From assembly GCA_025201865.1 (NCBI GenBank), contig MU603204.1, forward strand, positions 1 to 12,996: 12,996 nt of DNA, written 5' to 3'. A program made the translations under genes and the position numbers. Origin of the DNA: Ramicandelaber brevisporus (lineage: Eukaryota; Kickxellomycota; Ramicandelaberales; Ramicandelaberaceae). The notes under the pieces are model-generated. The model was given only the letters and a program-made list of their open reading frames with translations. It made no database searches and was not told where the DNA came from. This document shows positions 11,657 through 12,996 of the stretch, piece after piece (position 1 is the first letter of the stretch; each line of letters starts with the position of its first letter).

Positions 11657-12808
11657 TTAAGATACAGTACATGCAGAATGAAGGCGAGCTACAGCTATCC
11701 AGTCTCGCTGCAGTCGGCAGTCTCCAGGACATTGAAACTGGGCAGGTGGAAGTAGCTCCGTGTGAGACATTAGTCTGTTGGCTAAGCAGAGTAGATGCGA
11801 CGCATGACTACATCCGTCATTTGGACATGGTAGAATCGGGCTGGATATATGTGATTCACTGATACTGCTATCGCCAGTGTCACTGCAATACACGCATCTC
11901 AACTCTGATGAATCAGATACAACTTGCTGAGCAATATGTTTGACCAAATCGTTCGTAAGTTTCGTGTCCTGTTCCAAATCTTCAAGTGATCCTGAGCTGA
12001 ATGATACCAGCATTTCATCCAGCAGCTTATTTGCAGCATCTCCATCATCTCGAAACGCCTTTTCCGACTGATCCGATACGAAGCGAATTGACAGTGGCCA
12101 TTTATTCCAAGGCGGGACTGACAAGAGTGCTGCGAGAGCATTCAGCTTGTAGCGCAGAGTGTTCATAACTTGCTTTGACTTTGCCAACTCAAGCGTCACT
12201 GGTGTAGATGATACAAATGCCAAAGTAGATGTTGTGACACTGCTAGCGGGTATATCCTGGTTTTTTTCGTCATCTGGTTCATAGTCGTTGTCGCTATCGC
12301 TATCGCTGTCTAAGCAAATGACTCCGTCATCGCTTTCGTAAACAGCATGCCGCCGTTGGTCTGGTTGAATGCATTGCTCAGTGTCACTTGTCGACTCGCT
12401 CAATGCTCTGATCTTTACCTGTGCAAGTGTCGCATTATTATCACCATCTCGCACTCTCTTCAGTGTCCTGGTCAGCTGTGGATTCTGCCATGCCCATTCA
12501 AACTGTAACGCAGCCAGCTGAGTCGGAAACCCATGTACAATCAAGAACATCTCCCACGGTCGCATCCGCTCGGTCTTGTATGCTCCACCCTGGATTTCGC
12601 CATTGTGCTGTCGCAACCTCCGCAGCGCGTTGTTTGTTGACCCGACGTAAACGCGACTTGTACAGCGTGGCTTAAGCGAACGAAGCAAGTAACAGCAGTA
12701 GAAGGGCTCGAGATCCGTCTTAACAAGCATCTCACCGCTTGTAGCACCGCCTTGTAGAAGCTGATGCTGCTGTCGTTTGGCGTTCCGTCGAGGTCGCCTG
12801 CCGGTCAT
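11657..12808 (-). CDS. SLX1: SLX1 structure-specific endonuclease catalytic subunit (GIY-YIG + RING)
   Basis: Nuclear endonuclease subunit that, with SLX4, cuts branched DNA such as flaps and Holliday junctions. It has 383 residues from the ATG at 12808 (A at -3); the longer open frame begins at a TTG (12871) and was rejected. The N-terminal GIY-YIG domain (about 34-115) shows [23 protein letters not shown] with catalytic R64, [19 protein letters not shown] and QFEWAWQ with metal-binding E104. A middle acidic stretch (about 163-182) begins [11 protein letters not shown], which looks like a SUMO-interacting motif. A helical part (about 215-245, [17 protein letters not shown]) and a C-terminal RING/PHD-like zinc finger follow (C305, C308, C328, C333, H338, C341, C360, C364), ending with the typical W-x-x-x-A-R. 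The last Cys pair is CPGDC, with three residues between instead of the usual two. Its SLX4 partner is not in the window. The family is near certain. Confidence 0.94.
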   Translation of the reverse strand: MTGRRPRRNAKRQQHQLLQGGATSGEMLVKTDLEPFYCCYLLRSLKPRCTSRVYVGSTNNALRRLRQHNGEIQGGAYKTERMRPWEMFLIVHGFPTQLAALQFEWAWQNPQLTRTLKRVRDGDNNATLAQVKIRALSESTSDTEQCIQPDQRRHAVYESDDGVICLDSDSDSDNDYEPDDEKNQDIPASSVTTSTLAFVSSTPVTLELAKSKQVMNTLRYKLNALAALLSVPPWNKWPLSIRFVSDQSEKAFRDDGDAANKLLDEMLVSFSSGSLEDLEQDTKLTNDLVKHIAQQVVSDSSELRCVYCSDTGDSSISESHISSPILPCPNDGCSHASHLLCLANRLMSHTELLPPAQFQCPGDCRLQRDWIAVARLHSACTVS

Positions 12809-12861
12809 CTTGTTTTGTGCTGATTGCAAAAAAAAAAACAGAGTGGAACGGATGAATGCAT
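12805..12861 (-). promoter_or_regulatory. Upstream ORF of SLX1 (18 codons), stop overlapping the main ATG
   Basis: On the minus strand an ATG at 12861 opens an 18-codon frame ([11 protein letters not shown] and onward) that crosses the T11 run and ends at TGA 12807-12805. That TGA overlaps the SLX1 ATG as ATGA. The start context is poor (T at -3). Further upstream ATGs occur at 12920, whose frame overlaps SLX1 out of frame, and at 12934, an ATG directly followed by TAA. Confidence 0.35.
12828..12838 (-). repeat. T11 homopolymer before the SLX1 start
   Basis: Eleven T residues on the SLX1 sense strand, followed by GCAATCAG. Together these resemble a polypyrimidine tract and 3' splice site at 12820, 11 nt before the ATG, so a 5'-UTR intron is possible. 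Alternatively it is a plain leader feature that sets the frame of the upstream ORF. Confidence 0.45.
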
Positions 12862-12957
12862 TGAGATGCAAACAAACAAATGGGCAAAGAGTTGGAACAG
12901 ACGGGGTTAATGATCAACATTTAATGTATTACATTCCCTGCTATGACGATGTACTTG

Positions 12958-12963
12958 TTTATA
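12958..12963 (-). promoter_or_regulatory. Candidate TATA box (TATAAA) for SLX1
   Basis: TATAAA on the minus strand, about 150 bp upstream of the SLX1 ATG, is in a plausible range for a fungal core promoter. Initiation 30-90 nt downstream would include the upstream ORF at 12861. The sequence to the window edge holds nothing else I recognise. Confidence 0.3.
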
Positions 12964-12996
12964 ATGTGTATCAGAGTTGCTTAGTTGGGACCAGTG

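Noticed and set aside
12809-12871. N-terminal extension of SLX1
   Set aside because: It depends on a TTG start; SLX1 homology begins after the ATG at 12808.
1-12996. CRISPR array, insertion sequence, tRNA/rRNA gene or defence system
   Set aside because: The repeats are simple microsatellites without spacers. No transposase, terminal repeats or structured RNA gene was recognised, and the gene content is ordinary fungal chromosome.

Overview
This window looks like a stretch of fungal nuclear chromosome. It holds the 3' end of one gene and four complete genes, all read as uninterrupted frames. The fungal reading rests on an ISN1-type IMP-specific 5'-nucleotidase, a Gyp7/TBC1D15-type Rab-GAP, SLX1 and a secreted M14 carboxypeptidase, with eukaryotic layout (AATAAA signal, CCAAT boxes, A-rich start contexts). 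Intronless frames of 886 and 1,799 codons, with abundant CAG/CAA microsatellites, suggest an intron-poor, possibly early-diverging fungus (Kickxellomycotina would fit). The lineage is a guess.

Layout: ISN1 C-terminus (+, 2-415); Gyp7-like Rab-GAP (-, 3145-485); a very large Q/S/N-rich disordered protein with a short conserved C-terminal module resembling Bni4/Afr1-type PP1-targeting proteins (-, 8957-3558); about 1.3 kb without a conventional gene (8958-10267); secreted zinc carboxypeptidase (+, 10268-11575); SLX1 endonuclease subunit (-, 12808-11657). ISN1/Rab-GAP and carboxypeptidase/SLX1 are convergent pairs with only 69 and 81 bp between stop codons. The giant protein and the carboxypeptidase diverge from the 1.3-kb region. 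The genes do not form a pathway; this is ordinary chromosomal neighbourhood, and I found no new defence or mobile system.

Start codons matter here. The longest open frames of the Rab-GAP, the giant protein and SLX1 begin at TTG or GTG, so I moved each start to the first in-frame ATG (3145, 8957 and 12808).

The most interesting signals are in the 5' regions. (1) On the sense strand of the giant gene there is no ATG at all for 1,054 nt upstream of its start (8958-10011), while the opposite strand of the same stretch has ten. This points to a long, scanned, AUG-free 5' leader. (2) The carboxypeptidase and SLX1 each have an upstream ORF whose TGA stop overlaps the main ATG as ATGA, the geometry of coupled termination and reinitiation. 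(3) Sense-strand CAA/CAG repeats lie in the 5' regions of three genes. In the proteins, notable points are two exact RSxSxP 14-3-3-type motifs in the giant protein, a SUMO-interaction-like motif in SLX1, and an Asp at the carboxypeptidase position that sets basic-residue specificity in animal carboxypeptidase B.
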